A stretch of DNA of 22,753 bases from Bacteroidota bacterium (GCA_020048595.1 JAIFMH010000092.1:1-22753); one strand, 5' to 3'. Positions 7,613-15,519 are shown, counted from the first letter of the stretch. The notes: generated by a model not told the origin, from the letters alone. Translations and numbers: made by a program.

Positions 7613-8965
7613 CTATTGCAGTTCCCTGCCATCATCTTTCAACATCCGGTAAATGGTAGTTTTACCAATGTTGAGTTTATCAGCAACCAGCCGCACTTTA
7701 TTATCGTATTTATTCAGATAGTGCGTAATAATAATTTTTATATAATCGTCAAGGGTAGCTTCTTCGTTAACGAAATCAAGCATTGCCGTGGTATTTGGCA
7801 ATTTAACATCCTCGGCGTGAATGGTGTTGGTATTGGTCATAACGGCGGCCAGTTCAACAATGGCTTTTAACTCACGCACGTTGCCCGGGAAAGGATATTT
7901 ACGAAATTTCTCCATTGCATCTGCTGAAATAATGAGTTTCGGCATCCCGTTTTTTGCACAGAATTCATCCACAAAGAACCTCGCCAGTAAAAATATATCA
8001 TTCCCACGTGAACGCAACGGGGGAAGTTCGATAGGAAGTCCCAGCAATCTGTAATACAAATCTTCCCTGAAATTCCCCTTTTTAACTTCTTCCAGGAGGT
8101 TTTTATGTGTGGCTACAATTACACGCACATCAAGCTTTTGAGGTTTGTTCGAACCAACCCTTACAACTTCTTCTTCCTGTAAAACCCGGAGAAGTTTAGC
8201 CTGCATATTCAGGTCCATATCCCCAATTTCATCCAGAAATATAGTACCATGATTGGCTTCTTCGAATCGTCCGATCCGTTGATTATTAGCCCCGGTAAAT
8301 GAACCCTTCTCGTGACCAAACATCTCACTTTCGATAAGTTCGCGTGGAATTGCAGTTACATTTACTGCAACGAAAGGTTTGTTTTTTCTTTTCGAATTAA
8401 AATGTATTGCTTTAGCTACCAGCTCCTTACCGGTACCTGTTTCGCCATGTACCGAAACAGAAATGGTAGTTTTTGTAGCTTTCTCGATAAGACGGAAAAC
8501 TCCGTTTATAGCCGGGCTATCGCCTTTTATCAGGTTATTGAATTCATATTTTTTTCCAATCTCGTCCTCAAGATTCGATATTCGTTGCTTGAGGTTAAAA
8601 TTTGATTTAATATTCCGCATTACCGACCATATCCGGTCCTTGGTATCGGGATCCTTAAGAACATAATCGTAAATCCCTTTTTTCAGCAATTCGACTGCTG
8701 TAGAAATATCCTGCTGGCCGGATACTATTATTACCGGTAACTCGGGATCAAACTCCCTTATTCGTTTCAATACATCAAACCCACTCATATCCGGAAGATT
8801 GAAGTCGAGTGAAATAGCTGAAGGCCCTTTATACAAATTCGCCAGCAACTCTTTCCCTGATGTAAATACTGTTACATCATAATCCGGATTTTGCGATAAA
8901 TGATACGAAAGAATCTTCGCATACATAACATCATCTTCTACCACAAAAATTTTAAACGTATCCAT
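7613..8965 (-). CDS. NtrC-family sigma-54-dependent response regulator (REC-AAA+-HTH)
   Basis: A 450-residue activator of RpoN-dependent promoters. The receiver domain (about 1-120) has the acidic pair Asp11/Asp12, phosphoacceptor Asp54 in ISLDFNLPDMSGFD, Ser82 and Lys104. The AAA+ domain (about 140-375) has Walker A GETGTGKE (174-181), the sigma-54 contact loop GSFTGA (221-226) and Walker B TIFLDE (241-246). A Fis-type helix-turn-helix occupies about 403-446 (VRLVADKLNIGKTTIYRML). All key residues are intact. No histidine kinase is adjacent, so it is an orphan regulator and its partner and targets cannot be named. AAAAGGA 8 nt before the ATG is a modest Shine-Dalgarno. A TCCCA-AAA-TGGGA palindrome 72 bp upstream could be an operator. 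Confidence 0.96.
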   Translation of the reverse strand: MDTFKIFVVEDDVMYAKILSYHLSQNPDYDVTVFTSGKELLANLYKGPSAISLDFNLPDMSGFDVLKRIREFDPELPVIIVSGQQDISTAVELLKKGIYDYVLKDPDTKDRIWSVMRNIKSNFNLKQRISNLEDEIGKKYEFNNLIKGDSPAINGVFRLIEKATKTTISVSVHGETGTGKELVAKAIHFNSKRKNKPFVAVNVTAIPRELIESEMFGHEKGSFTGANNQRIGRFEEANHGTIFLDEIGDMDLNMQAKLLRVLQEEEVVRVGSNKPQKLDVRVIVATHKNLLEEVKKGNFREDLYYRLLGLPIELPPLRSRGNDIFLLARFFVDEFCAKNGMPKLIISADAMEKFRKYPFPGNVRELKAIVELAAVMTNTNTIHAEDVKLPNTTAMLDFVNEEATLDDYIKIIITHYLNKYDNKVRLVADKLNIGKTTIYRMLKDDGRELQ

Positions 8966-9413
8966 AAGTTGTCCTTTTCATAAGTTAATTTCCTAAATAC
9001 GGAAAAGTAACAAAGTAAATTAAAAATAGTGTACAATTCCCAAAATGGGACTAAATTTTTCATTTCAGGATTGATTCCCTCTGGCAAAATCTTTTTGAGA
9101 CGAAATGATTCTTTCGTAGCCCAATCAAATCCATATTAGAGGAAACAATAATTTTAAAAACATCTTTTTAGCGCAGAGCACTCAAGTCAGCCTTTATATT
9201 ATTGATTATCAATACTATTAAAAATTTCAAAATCGAGAACTGCAGCTCCCAGATATAAAGAAACCAGATCAGGATACTACTGTGAAATGCGATTAGAAAC
9301 AGCAAATCTTCATTTCTGTTACTTTGAAACTACCGGTTCTTTACAGGCAAAAAGCCTCCACTTAGTTTTTAATACAAATTTTGTGACAAAATGAATATTG
9401 CGGAAAATATTTA
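8966..9413. other. 448-bp spacer between dusB and the sigma-54 activator, with two palindromes
   Basis: No protein or RNA gene is recognised. It should hold the activator's promoter, but no exact TAnnTTTG or -24/-12 (GG-N10-GC) site is seen on the minus strand; TTACTTTG-like sequence near 9012-9019 is one mismatch off. It contains TCCCAAAATGGGA (9038-9050), ATTGATTATCAAT (9201-9213) and a short AGGC-AAAAA-GCCT hairpin (9345-9357) just beyond the dusB stop. Confidence 0.5.
9038..9050. promoter_or_regulatory. Palindrome TCCCA-AAA-TGGGA, candidate operator
   Basis: A perfect 5-bp inverted repeat with a 3-bp centre, 72 bp upstream of the sigma-54 activator start. Position and symmetry suit a dimeric regulator site, possibly autoregulatory; no direct evidence. 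Confidence 0.35.
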
Positions 9414-10394
9414 TTATCTATCTGACTGTGAATCGGATAACTTAAGGAGAAGTTCTTCTATTTCAAAATAATTATTCCTGGTGAGAATTTCCATTCTTAC
9501 TTTCTTGAAACCAGGTAATCCTTTGAAATAACCGGCATAATGTTTACGCATCTCAATTATTCCTTTATGCTCTCCTTTTTTTTGAATGGCAAGCCTAAGG
9601 TGCGATAGGCTGACATTAATTCGTTCACCCAGTTCAGGTGATGGATTTATTTCCCCTTTGTAAATAAAATCTTTAACATCTTTAAAAATCCATGGATGGC
9701 CAATAGCTGCCCGTCCGATCATTATGGCATCCACACCATATTTGTTAAACATTTCTCCGGCTTTCTGAGCATTAGTAATATCTCCATTCCCAATAACAGG
9801 AATCTTCATCCTTGGATTATTCTTCACCTCACCGATAAGAGTCCAGTCAGCTTCTCCTGAATACATCTGAGCCCGTGTGCGGCCATGGATGGTAAGCGCC
9901 TGTATTCCCACATCCTGAAGTTGTTCGGCAACATCAACGATAACTTTGCTGTTTTCGTCCCAGCCCAGCCTGGTTTTTACGGTTACAGGCAATTTTACAG
10001 CATTTACAACCTCACGGGTAATAGCTATCATAAGTGGTATATCATTAAGCAGGCCAGCTCCAGCGCCCTTCATTGCCACTTTACGAACCGGGCATCCAAA
10101 ATTTATATCAATGAGTTCAGGTTTTAGTTCTTCGGCCAGTAAAGCGGATTTTATCATGGCCTCCACATTGTTGCCGAATATCTGTATTCCAATTGGCCTC
10201 TCCGCTTCATCAAAATGCATTTTAGCAGTACTTTTTACCGCCGATCGCACCAAAGCTTCCGACGAAACAAATTCAGTGTAAACCATATCGGCACCATGCA
10301 TCCGGCAAATAGTGCGGAATGCAGAGTCGGTAATATCCTCAAGCGGAGCTAGTATAACCGGGAATTCTCCCAGGTCAGTTTTCCCTATTATCAT
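9414..10394 (-). CDS. dusB: tRNA-dihydrouridine synthase (DusB type)
   Basis: An FMN-dependent enzyme that reduces a uridine in the tRNA D-loop to dihydrouridine. The 326-residue protein has the N-terminal APLEDITDSAFR substrate/FMN segment, NFGCPVRKV with catalytic Cys101, Lys140 in TVKTRLGW, His170 in IHGRTRAQMYSG, and the FMN-phosphate loop IGNGDI (201-206) with GRAAIGHPW near 227-235. Length is normal. The start follows a minus-strand TATTTTTGCACC promoter word by 20 nt and has no Shine-Dalgarno. It is divergent from the CPBP protease gene. DusB is the usual Dus paralog in this phylum; the exact tRNA position is inferred. Confidence 0.95.
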   Translation of the reverse strand: MIIGKTDLGEFPVILAPLEDITDSAFRTICRMHGADMVYTEFVSSEALVRSAVKSTAKMHFDEAERPIGIQIFGNNVEAMIKSALLAEELKPELIDINFGCPVRKVAMKGAGAGLLNDIPLMIAITREVVNAVKLPVTVKTRLGWDENSKVIVDVAEQLQDVGIQALTIHGRTRAQMYSGEADWTLIGEVKNNPRMKIPVIGNGDITNAQKAGEMFNKYGVDAIMIGRAAIGHPWIFKDVKDFIYKGEINPSPELGERINVSLSHLRLAIQKKGEHKGIIEMRKHYAGYFKGLPGFKKVRMEILTRNNYFEIEELLLKLSDSQSDR

Positions 10395-10414
10395 TGATTC
10401 GTATTTTGGTGGTG

Positions 10415-10422
10415 CAAAAATA
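10415..10422 (-). promoter_or_regulatory. Bacteroidota -7 promoter element for dusB
   Basis: TATTTTTG on the minus strand, followed by CACC, 20 nt from the dusB ATG. It faces away from the plus-strand element at 10461-10468, so the two promoters share upstream DNA. Confidence 0.55.
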
Positions 10423-10460
10423 GCAACATTAACTAACGTTTCGGATTAAACCATATTCAT

Positions 10461-10468
10461 TACTTTTG
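10461..10468 (+). promoter_or_regulatory. Bacteroidota -7 promoter element for the CPBP protease gene
   Basis: TACTTTTG followed by CCAC, 16 nt before ATG 10485. A TTTC at 10439-10442 is a weak -33 candidate at 18-nt spacing. Confidence 0.55.
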
Positions 10469-10484
10469 CCACAAATACAAGAGT

Positions 10485-11435
10485 ATGCTCAGAGGCGCTT
10501 ATAGTCAACTTAACAATGCAAGTAAGTTTATCTTGCTGATAACACTTGTACTCAGTTTTCTGCTTTTTTCAACATTACTCGGGATATTGATGCTTGTCCC
10601 TTTCTTCGGCTCTGATGTGATTAGCCTGCTTTCGGCACCTGACTACAGCAATGCAGCAGTTGTTAATGCAATGAAAATAGTACAGATAATGAATATGGCC
10701 GGAGGCTTGTTACTTCCGGCAATTATTTATTTGTGGATCTGTACTCCTGAAACGGAGAAATTGGGCAACCTGTATAAATCGCAATATCCGCTTACCTTAG
10801 CATTATCATTTCTACTGATTGTGCTGGCACAGCCTCTGATTGGATTGGCTAACGAACTGAATAGTACCCTTTCTCTTCCTGATTGGTTATCATCCATTGA
10901 AAACTGGATGAAAAATGCCGAAACCCAGGGTGAAATGGTAACAGAAGCTTTTCTGTCCACTACTTCAACACGCGGATTACTACTAAATATTTTCATGATT
11001 GCCATTTTGCCGGCATTTGCTGAAGAGATACTTTTCAGAGGTGCATTAGCCGGTTTATTAAAAAGCTGGACTAAGAATGTTCACCTTGCTGTTTTTCTTT
11101 CCGCTATTATTTTTTCAGGAATCCATTTCCAGTTTTATGGATTTCTGCCCAGGTTTTTATTAGGCATGGCACTTGGATACATGTATTTCTGGAGTGGAAG
11201 TTTATGGTTGCCCATAGCAGCTCATTTTGCAAATAATTTCCTTTCGGTGATGATTGAGTTCCTTTTCCGCACAGGAAACATTACGACCAATGCTGAAAAC
11301 TTTGGAATGGACAATGCCGCCTGGCTTACAGCCATAAGTATTGTGGGAGTTACAGGTTTGCTGTATTACATTTACAGACTTACTGCAAACAAAACGCAGA
11401 AGATTCAGGGATTATACAATAAATCGGAAGAATAA
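10485..11435 (+). CDS. CPBP family intramembrane metalloprotease (CAAX protease-like)
   Basis: A 316-residue polytopic inner-membrane protein of the CPBP/Abi family (Rce1-like). Motif 1 EEILFR gives Glu180, Glu181 and Arg185; motif 2 FSGIHF gives His214; motif 3 AAHFANNF gives His247. These match the glutamate/histidine metal site, so it is predicted to be active. About eight hydrophobic helices are visible, starting at residues 14-40. Substrates of bacterial members are mostly unknown; some take part in bacteriocin self-immunity, but no bacteriocin genes are nearby. It has a very short predicted leader and no Shine-Dalgarno. The downstream gene is convergent. Confidence 0.93.
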   Translation: MLRGAYSQLNNASKFILLITLVLSFLLFSTLLGILMLVPFFGSDVISLLSAPDYSNAAVVNAMKIVQIMNMAGGLLLPAIIYLWICTPETEKLGNLYKSQYPLTLALSFLLIVLAQPLIGLANELNSTLSLPDWLSSIENWMKNAETQGEMVTEAFLSTTSTRGLLLNIFMIAILPAFAEEILFRGALAGLLKSWTKNVHLAVFLSAIIFSGIHFQFYGFLPRFLLGMALGYMYFWSGSLWLPIAAHFANNFLSVMIEFLFRTGNITTNAENFGMDNAAWLTAISIVGVTGLLYYIYRLTANKTQKIQGLYNKSEE

Positions 11436-11545
11436 TTTCCAAGTCCCAAAACTCATATTCCAAATTCCAGGAATCAAAGTCCAAGGTAAAAAAAAAGATC
11501 GCCATCTGATGACAATCTCTTTTGCAATACTGTTTGTTACAATTA

Positions 11546-12013
11546 TTATTCGGTAACTTTCCCTTTTTTACGGGTGGAGTAGTTTATCTTAAATGCACTT
11601 GCTTTACGCAATTCCTGTTTTACATCCGTAACAACACCCATTTTGGTCTCGCCGTCAACTTTGAGTGATGTGGTAAGCATTTTACGGTCAGCCTCATTGC
11701 GCGACTGGCGTTCAGCAGCGACAAAAGCCTGAATGTCAGAAACAGAGGAGAAGGAATTATTCAGCTGTATACGTGACTCATTCCCATATTTTGTTTGCAT
11801 CGGCTGTCCAATATAAATAAAACTCACCAGTGCTTTCTTTTCGAGCTTCTGTACTTCAGTGGCTTGTGGCGGAATGATTTTAACAAGGAGCGTAACTTCG
11901 CGAATGGTAGTGATTACCATAAAAAAGAACAGAAACATGAAGATAATGTCCGACATGGAGCCGGTATTAATCCCCGGGACTTTTCGCGCCCCAGCTTTCT
12001 TAAAACGTGCCAT
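11546..12013 (-). CDS. exbD: ExbD/TolR family biopolymer transport protein (intact copy)
   Basis: A 155-residue proton-channel partner of ExbB. A short basic N-terminus precedes GSMSDIIFMFLFFFMVITT, a single transmembrane helix with the conserved Asp at about residue 22; the rest is a periplasmic domain ending STRKKGKVTE. It would form the energising complex with the ExbB at 12887-13696 and pass proton-motive force to a TonB-like partner, which is not in this window. AGGAGG at 12022-12027 sits 8 nt before the ATG, inside the last codons of the preceding exbD copy, whose stop is one base upstream. It differs strongly from that neighbouring copy in its C-terminal half, so the two are distinct subunits rather than recent duplicates. 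Confidence 0.93.
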   Translation of the reverse strand: MARFKKAGARKVPGINTGSMSDIIFMFLFFFMVITTIREVTLLVKIIPPQATEVQKLEKKALVSFIYIGQPMQTKYGNESRIQLNNSFSSVSDIQAFVAAERQSRNEADRKMLTTSLKVDGETKMGVVTDVKQELRKASAFKINYSTRKKGKVTE

Positions 12014-12014
12014 A

Positions 12015-12531
12015 CTATTTCCCTCCTATATTTTCAGGTTCAGCTTCGGATATTGCTACCGGCACAGCTTTTGAGATAGCTTCGCTTTTATCAGAACTCA
12101 GATCGTTAAATTTTACCCCATACTTTTGTTTCGATAGTTCGTTGCGCAGTTCACTGATTGCGGCTGCCAGTTCATTTTGAACATTGATGTAAGTATCGTA
12201 TGAGGTTCCTCTGTCATTTTTCAAAGAAATAACGCCTTTTGAAACCATTATTTTCCCTAAACCTGGAATATCTTTTTCTTCCATTTCCGGCAGATCCTGG
12301 CGGTTTTGGGGATTAGCAAGGAACATTGCTTTTACTGACAAGTACTTTCAAAACATTACGTTCTTTGATATCTATGTCGGGAGGAGGATTTTTGGGATCG
12401 AGAGGCGGAGGGAGTTTTCTGGTAATACCCTGATCCGTATCGATAGACGAAGTTAACAGAAAAAAGGTAAGAAGCAGAAACGATATATCTGCCATTGACC
12501 CCGTATTTAATTCAGGACTTATTCGTGCCAT
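12015..12531 (-). pseudogene. exbD: ExbD/TolR family gene broken by a +1 frameshift with probable internal deletion
   Basis: The first frame starts at 12531 (MARISPELNTGSMADISFLL, conserved Asp15 in the helix) and reads through IKERNVLKVLVSKSN to a stop at 12313-12315. The C-terminal half continues in the +1 frame from about 12335 (KAMFLANPQNRQDLPEME, then VSKGVISLKNDRGTSYDTYI, ending ISEAEPENIGGK with stop at 12015-12017). Full-length Bacteroidota homologues, as I know them, carry about 25 residues (a QLLVEGE-like strand and helix) between these blocks, absent here. A loss of 3n+2 nt at the AAAAGCAATG junction explains both facts. Alternatives are a sequencing or assembly error, programmed +1 frameshifting, or two separate products; the second frame has only a TTG start with no Shine-Dalgarno, so that is least likely. 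Confidence 0.82.
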
Positions 12532-12550
12532 ATCAATAACGTTTTATGGT

Positions 12551-12880
12551 TTATTTAAACCATTTCACAACCGACGTATAAATCGTAATGATTACAAGCC
12601 CGGCCAGAATAATGTAGGTGGTTAAAAGTCCGGCTCCTATTAGCTTTGACATTCCGGCCGAGATATTCATTTTTGTATAAAAAAGACCCTGATCGGCAGG
12701 AGAGATGATATACGACAAGATAATTACTCCGACAAGAATAGCAACTCCAATCAGTGTACCTTTCGTACTTTTCACACTCCCTTTAATCATGGTAATTATC
12801 GGAAAAATGATAAGAGCAGCAACAGCTATAAACAGCGCAAAATAGGCTAAATATAGCCCGATATTGATTAAGCTATCCAT
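12551..12880 (-). CDS. Small three-helix membrane protein in the exbB-exbD operon
   Basis: A 109-residue inner-membrane protein with three hydrophobic helices at about 5-32, 43-62 and 80-105, a short basic loop (KGSVKSTKG) and a QGLFYTKMNISAGM loop. I do not recognise a named domain. It starts 6 nt after the exbB stop and ends 19 nt before the first exbD, so it is very likely cotranscribed. A protein of this size between exbB and exbD is familiar from other Bacteroidota; a role as an accessory subunit of the ExbBD motor is inferred from position only. Confidence 0.85.
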   Translation of the reverse strand: MDSLINIGLYLAYFALFIAVAALIIFPIITMIKGSVKSTKGTLIGVAILVGVIILSYIISPADQGLFYTKMNISAGMSKLIGAGLLTTYIILAGLVIITIYTSVVKWFK

Positions 12881-12886
12881 AGTTTA

Positions 12887-13696
12887 TTAGTTTTTAGCAT
12901 TTTTGTTCTTAACCAGAATATCCATAAAGCTGATGGTTGAATCTTCCATTGAATTAACAAGTGATTCAACTTTAGCAACCAGGTAATTGTAGATAACCTG
13001 CAGAATAATAGCAACTATCAAACCGAATACGGTTGTTAGAAGAGCTACTTTCATACCTCCTGCAACAACAGTTGGAGAAATGTCGCCGGCGGCTTCTATT
13101 GAATCGAAAGCCTGAACCATACCTACAACTGTACCAAGGAATCCAAGCATTGGTGCAAGAGCTATGAATAAAGTTATCCATGACAGGTTAGTTTCCAAAC
13201 GTGCCATCATAACCCCGCCATAGGAAATAACCGATTTTTCAACAATATCGATTCCTTCGTTGTAACGGTCCAATCCCTGAAAAAAGATTGAGGCAACCGG
13301 ACCACGGGTATTTTTACATACCTCTTTAGCGGCGTTAATGCCATTAGCTTGTAGTTCGCTTTCAACCTTACTAAGTAACTTAGTAGTGTTGGTAGTTGAA
13401 AGGTTTAGATAGATAATACGTTCGATACTCAGACCTAATCCTATAATCAGACAGATAAGGATTGGAAACATCCACACAGCACCTCCTTCAATAAATTTAT
13501 TTTTCAAAACCTGGTGGAATGATTCTGACTCTTCCAAAGGGGCTTCAGGAGTTTCAGTTACCGGAGCTGTAACAGCATCAACCTGTGAAGCAGCAGCGGT
13601 ATCTGTAGTTGCACTCTCATTTTGAGCAAATGCAAAATTCGACAATCCGATAGTTAGCATTAAAGCTAATGACATGAAGGCGATTACTTTTTTCAT
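12887..13696 (-). CDS. exbB: ExbB/TolQ/MotA family proton channel protein with signal peptide
   Basis: A 269-residue inner-membrane channel subunit that with ExbD converts proton-motive force into mechanical work for outer-membrane transport. Residues 1-24 form a signal peptide (MKKVIAFMSLALMLTIGLSN, cleaved about AFA-Q), followed by an Ala/Thr/Glu-rich periplasmic linker (25-60). The first core helix is at about 72-91 (AVWMFPILICLIIGLGLSIE), and the MotA/TolQ/ExbB core has helices at about 171-198 (APMLGFLGTVVGMVQAF) and 211-240. The signal peptide and linker are absent from E. coli ExbB but usual in Bacteroidota. It is first of four genes on the minus strand, 64 nt downstream of tRNA-Ser. 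Confidence 0.95.
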   Translation of the reverse strand: MKKVIAFMSLALMLTIGLSNFAFAQNESATTDTAAASQVDAVTAPVTETPEAPLEESESFHQVLKNKFIEGGAVWMFPILICLIIGLGLSIERIIYLNLSTTNTTKLLSKVESELQANGINAAKEVCKNTRGPVASIFFQGLDRYNEGIDIVEKSVISYGGVMMARLETNLSWITLFIALAPMLGFLGTVVGMVQAFDSIEAAGDISPTVVAGGMKVALLTTVFGLIVAIILQVIYNYLVAKVESLVNSMEDSTISFMDILVKNKNAKN

Positions 13697-13760
13697 AATG
13701 TCACTGTATTGAATTTTGTTTTAAATGTAATGTTCGATTCAGTTAAACGATAATATTTTG

Positions 13761-13849
13761 CGGAGAGGATGGGATTCGAACCCATGATACCCTTTTGGGG
13801 TATACACACTTTCCAGGCGTGCGCCATCGACCAACTCGGCCACCTCTCC
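13761..13849 (-). tRNA. tRNA-Ser(GGA)
   Basis: An 89-nt tRNA on the minus strand. The acceptor stem GGAGAGG/CCTCTCC has a G discriminator. The anticodon stem CACGC/GTGTG holds loop CTGGAAA with anticodon GGA at 13814-13812. The long variable arm (ATACCC/GGGTAT stem) marks a class II tRNA, and the T-loop is GGGTTCGAATCCC. CCA is not encoded. It reads UCC and UCU codons. Confidence 0.96.
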
Positions 13850-14116
13850 ATTATTTTTGTTCCCGAAATATCTGTTCGTAACGGGCTGCTAAGTTACAAA
13901 ATAATTTTACAAACCCTCTTCCAATATAAATTAATTATATATCAGGATAATCGGGCGATGATATCTATGAAAAGAACTTTCTTCCTTCTGATAAAGGGCT
14001 GGAATATGTTTTTCATTTTGTTGTAACAGGAAATTATATAAAAAAGGATAAATGATAAGCAACTATTTTCTGCGAAATTTAAACAGGCATTGAATAACAT
14101 CCATTCCAGCTAACAC
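13850..14116. other. Spacer between the MFS gene and tRNA-Ser
   Basis: AT-rich, 267 bp. No gene, repeat or strong terminator is seen. TTATTTTG on the minus strand near 13894-13901 is a one-mismatch -7 candidate for the tRNA, but lies about 45 nt upstream. Confidence 0.4.
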
Positions 14117-15298
14117 TTAACGGATATTCAGTGCTAGATTTTTCTGATAATGTGTTAATGAAATGAATAGAAAAAACAAAAGCGCTATCACATTTAGCAC
14201 ACCATATATAAGGTACGTTTGTGGCAAACCAATGATGTGGGCCAGAAAACCGGTTATCAGCATCCCTAATCCTATTCCCAGATCGAGTCCGGAAAACAGA
14301 GTTGAATTAGCCGCGCCACGACGCTGGGGAGGAACAAGATTATTAACCATTGCCTGAAAAGTAGGAAAAACTACTCCGCTGCCTAATCCCAGGAGGAAAC
14401 CTGCTGCCATAAATCCGGCTACGTTAATAAAGATTCCAAGCAGAATATGCCCTGTAATAAGCAAAACAATTCCTGTCGCGGCCAGGGCCTTAGGTCCATG
14501 GCGATCAAAAATTTTACCCATATAAATACGTGCCAATGTAATACCTCCCGCAAAAACGATAAAAAATATCCCTGTATTCCCTACCCCGGTTTTCAGTGCA
14601 TAAAGCGAAATAAATGAAACCAGGCCTCCATAACTTATATTTATAATCAAAAGGTTAAAAGTTACTGGCAGTGAGCTTGACTCAAGCAGGTTCCGAAATG
14701 AAAATACGGTCTTATTCATGAGCGGAACCGAAGGATATTTAATCAGTAATGTGAACAGAAATCCCGTAAAAGCCAGTACTCCGGCAAAGAAGAACATGAG
14801 CGTGTAATTATTGTTGTGTGATAGCTGAAGCCCGGTAAAAGGGCCCAGCGCCATTGGAATTGTCATTGCAAGTCCATACATGCCAATTCCTTCACCGCGT
14901 CGTTCGGCAGGTATAATATCAACAATAAGCGTACTTCCGGTTGTAGTGGCAACACCCCAAACCAACCCATGAACGAAACGAACGATCAGCATAAGTCCGA
15001 ATGCTCCTGCCAGTGGGTAGCCTGCAAATATGACCGCAAATAAAAACAATGCGATTATATAAAATATTTTACGCCCGTATCTGTCGATCAGGAAACCGGT
15101 AAAAGGCCTGATGAGTAAAGCCGCCAGGGTATAAACGGCAAGGATGAGGCCGGTTTGCGCTTCATCAATGTGCAGTTCCCGAGTCAGAAACACAGGTAGC
15201 GTAGGCAGCATTATATAAAAAGCTGTAAACATGAGCAAACTGGCAAAAAAAACCAATACAAAATTGCCCTTAAAAATTGAGTTGTTTGTAAGCGACAT
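14117..15298 (-). CDS. Major facilitator superfamily transporter
   Basis: A 393-residue inner-membrane secondary transporter with about twelve transmembrane helices. The MFS signature motif A is clear after helix 2 (GFLIDRYGRKIFYI, about 68-81) and repeated in weaker form in the second half (GKIFDRHGPKALAA). A motif C-like Gly/Pro-rich segment (GLAMTIPMALGPFTG) lies in helix 5. The pattern suits a DHA1-type drug or metabolite exporter, but the substrate cannot be told. No regulator or enzyme is adjacent on its strand. It is divergent from the first YceI-like gene. Confidence 0.92.
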   Translation of the reverse strand: MSLTNNSIFKGNFVLVFFASLLMFTAFYIMLPTLPVFLTRELHIDEAQTGLILAVYTLAALLIRPFTGFLIDRYGRKIFYIIALFLFAVIFAGYPLAGAFGLMLIVRFVHGLVWGVATTTGSTLIVDIIPAERRGEGIGMYGLAMTIPMALGPFTGLQLSHNNNYTLMFFFAGVLAFTGFLFTLLIKYPSVPLMNKTVFSFRNLLESSSLPVTFNLLIINISYGGLVSFISLYALKTGVGNTGIFFIVFAGGITLARIYMGKIFDRHGPKALAATGIVLLITGHILLGIFINVAGFMAAGFLLGLGSGVVFPTFQAMVNNLVPPQRRGAANSTLFSGLDLGIGLGMLITGFLAHIIGLPQTYLIYGVLNVIALLFFLFISLTHYQKNLALNIR

Positions 15299-15330
15299 CA
15301 GAGATTTTTATTGAATCGTCAGATAAAATG

Positions 15331-15338
15331 TATATTTG
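15331..15338 (+). promoter_or_regulatory. Candidate -7 promoter element upstream of the first YceI-like gene
   Basis: TATATTTG, an exact TAnnTTTG match with a TTG at 15311-15313 (17-nt spacing). It lies 181 nt upstream of the ATG, implying a leader of about 175 nt; a nearer degenerate TATAGTTTG (15493-15501) is an alternative. Confidence 0.35.
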
Positions 15339-15519
15339 TATAGACAAGAAGAAATCTGACAGAGTCATTCAGGTTTGCAAAGGTATCATTTCATTTGCCT
15401 GCTTCTGCTAATCAAATAATACAATTTCTAAATACTTGCAACAGCTTGTCAAATCAGAGTTATGCGCTTGTCGTTAAACAAAAAAGGCTGTTTATAGTTT
15501 GTTTACAAGGAATTAAAGA

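Noticed and set aside
7477..7659. 60-codon plus-strand open frame after the TACTTTTGCC word
   Set aside because: Covers a degenerate C-rich tract and runs into the antisense of the sigma-54 activator; no ribosome site or domain.
10485..11435. CPBP protease as part of a bacteriocin-immunity or abortive-infection system
   Set aside because: No peptide precursor, ABC exporter or toxin lies nearby; its neighbours are dusB and exbD.
12015..12341. Independent 108-residue gene
   Set aside because: It starts at a TTG without ribosome site and matches only the C-terminal half of ExbD, so it is part of the broken exbD.
13769..14026. 85-codon plus-strand open frame
   Set aside because: Antisense to tRNA-Ser at its start, then non-coding spacer.
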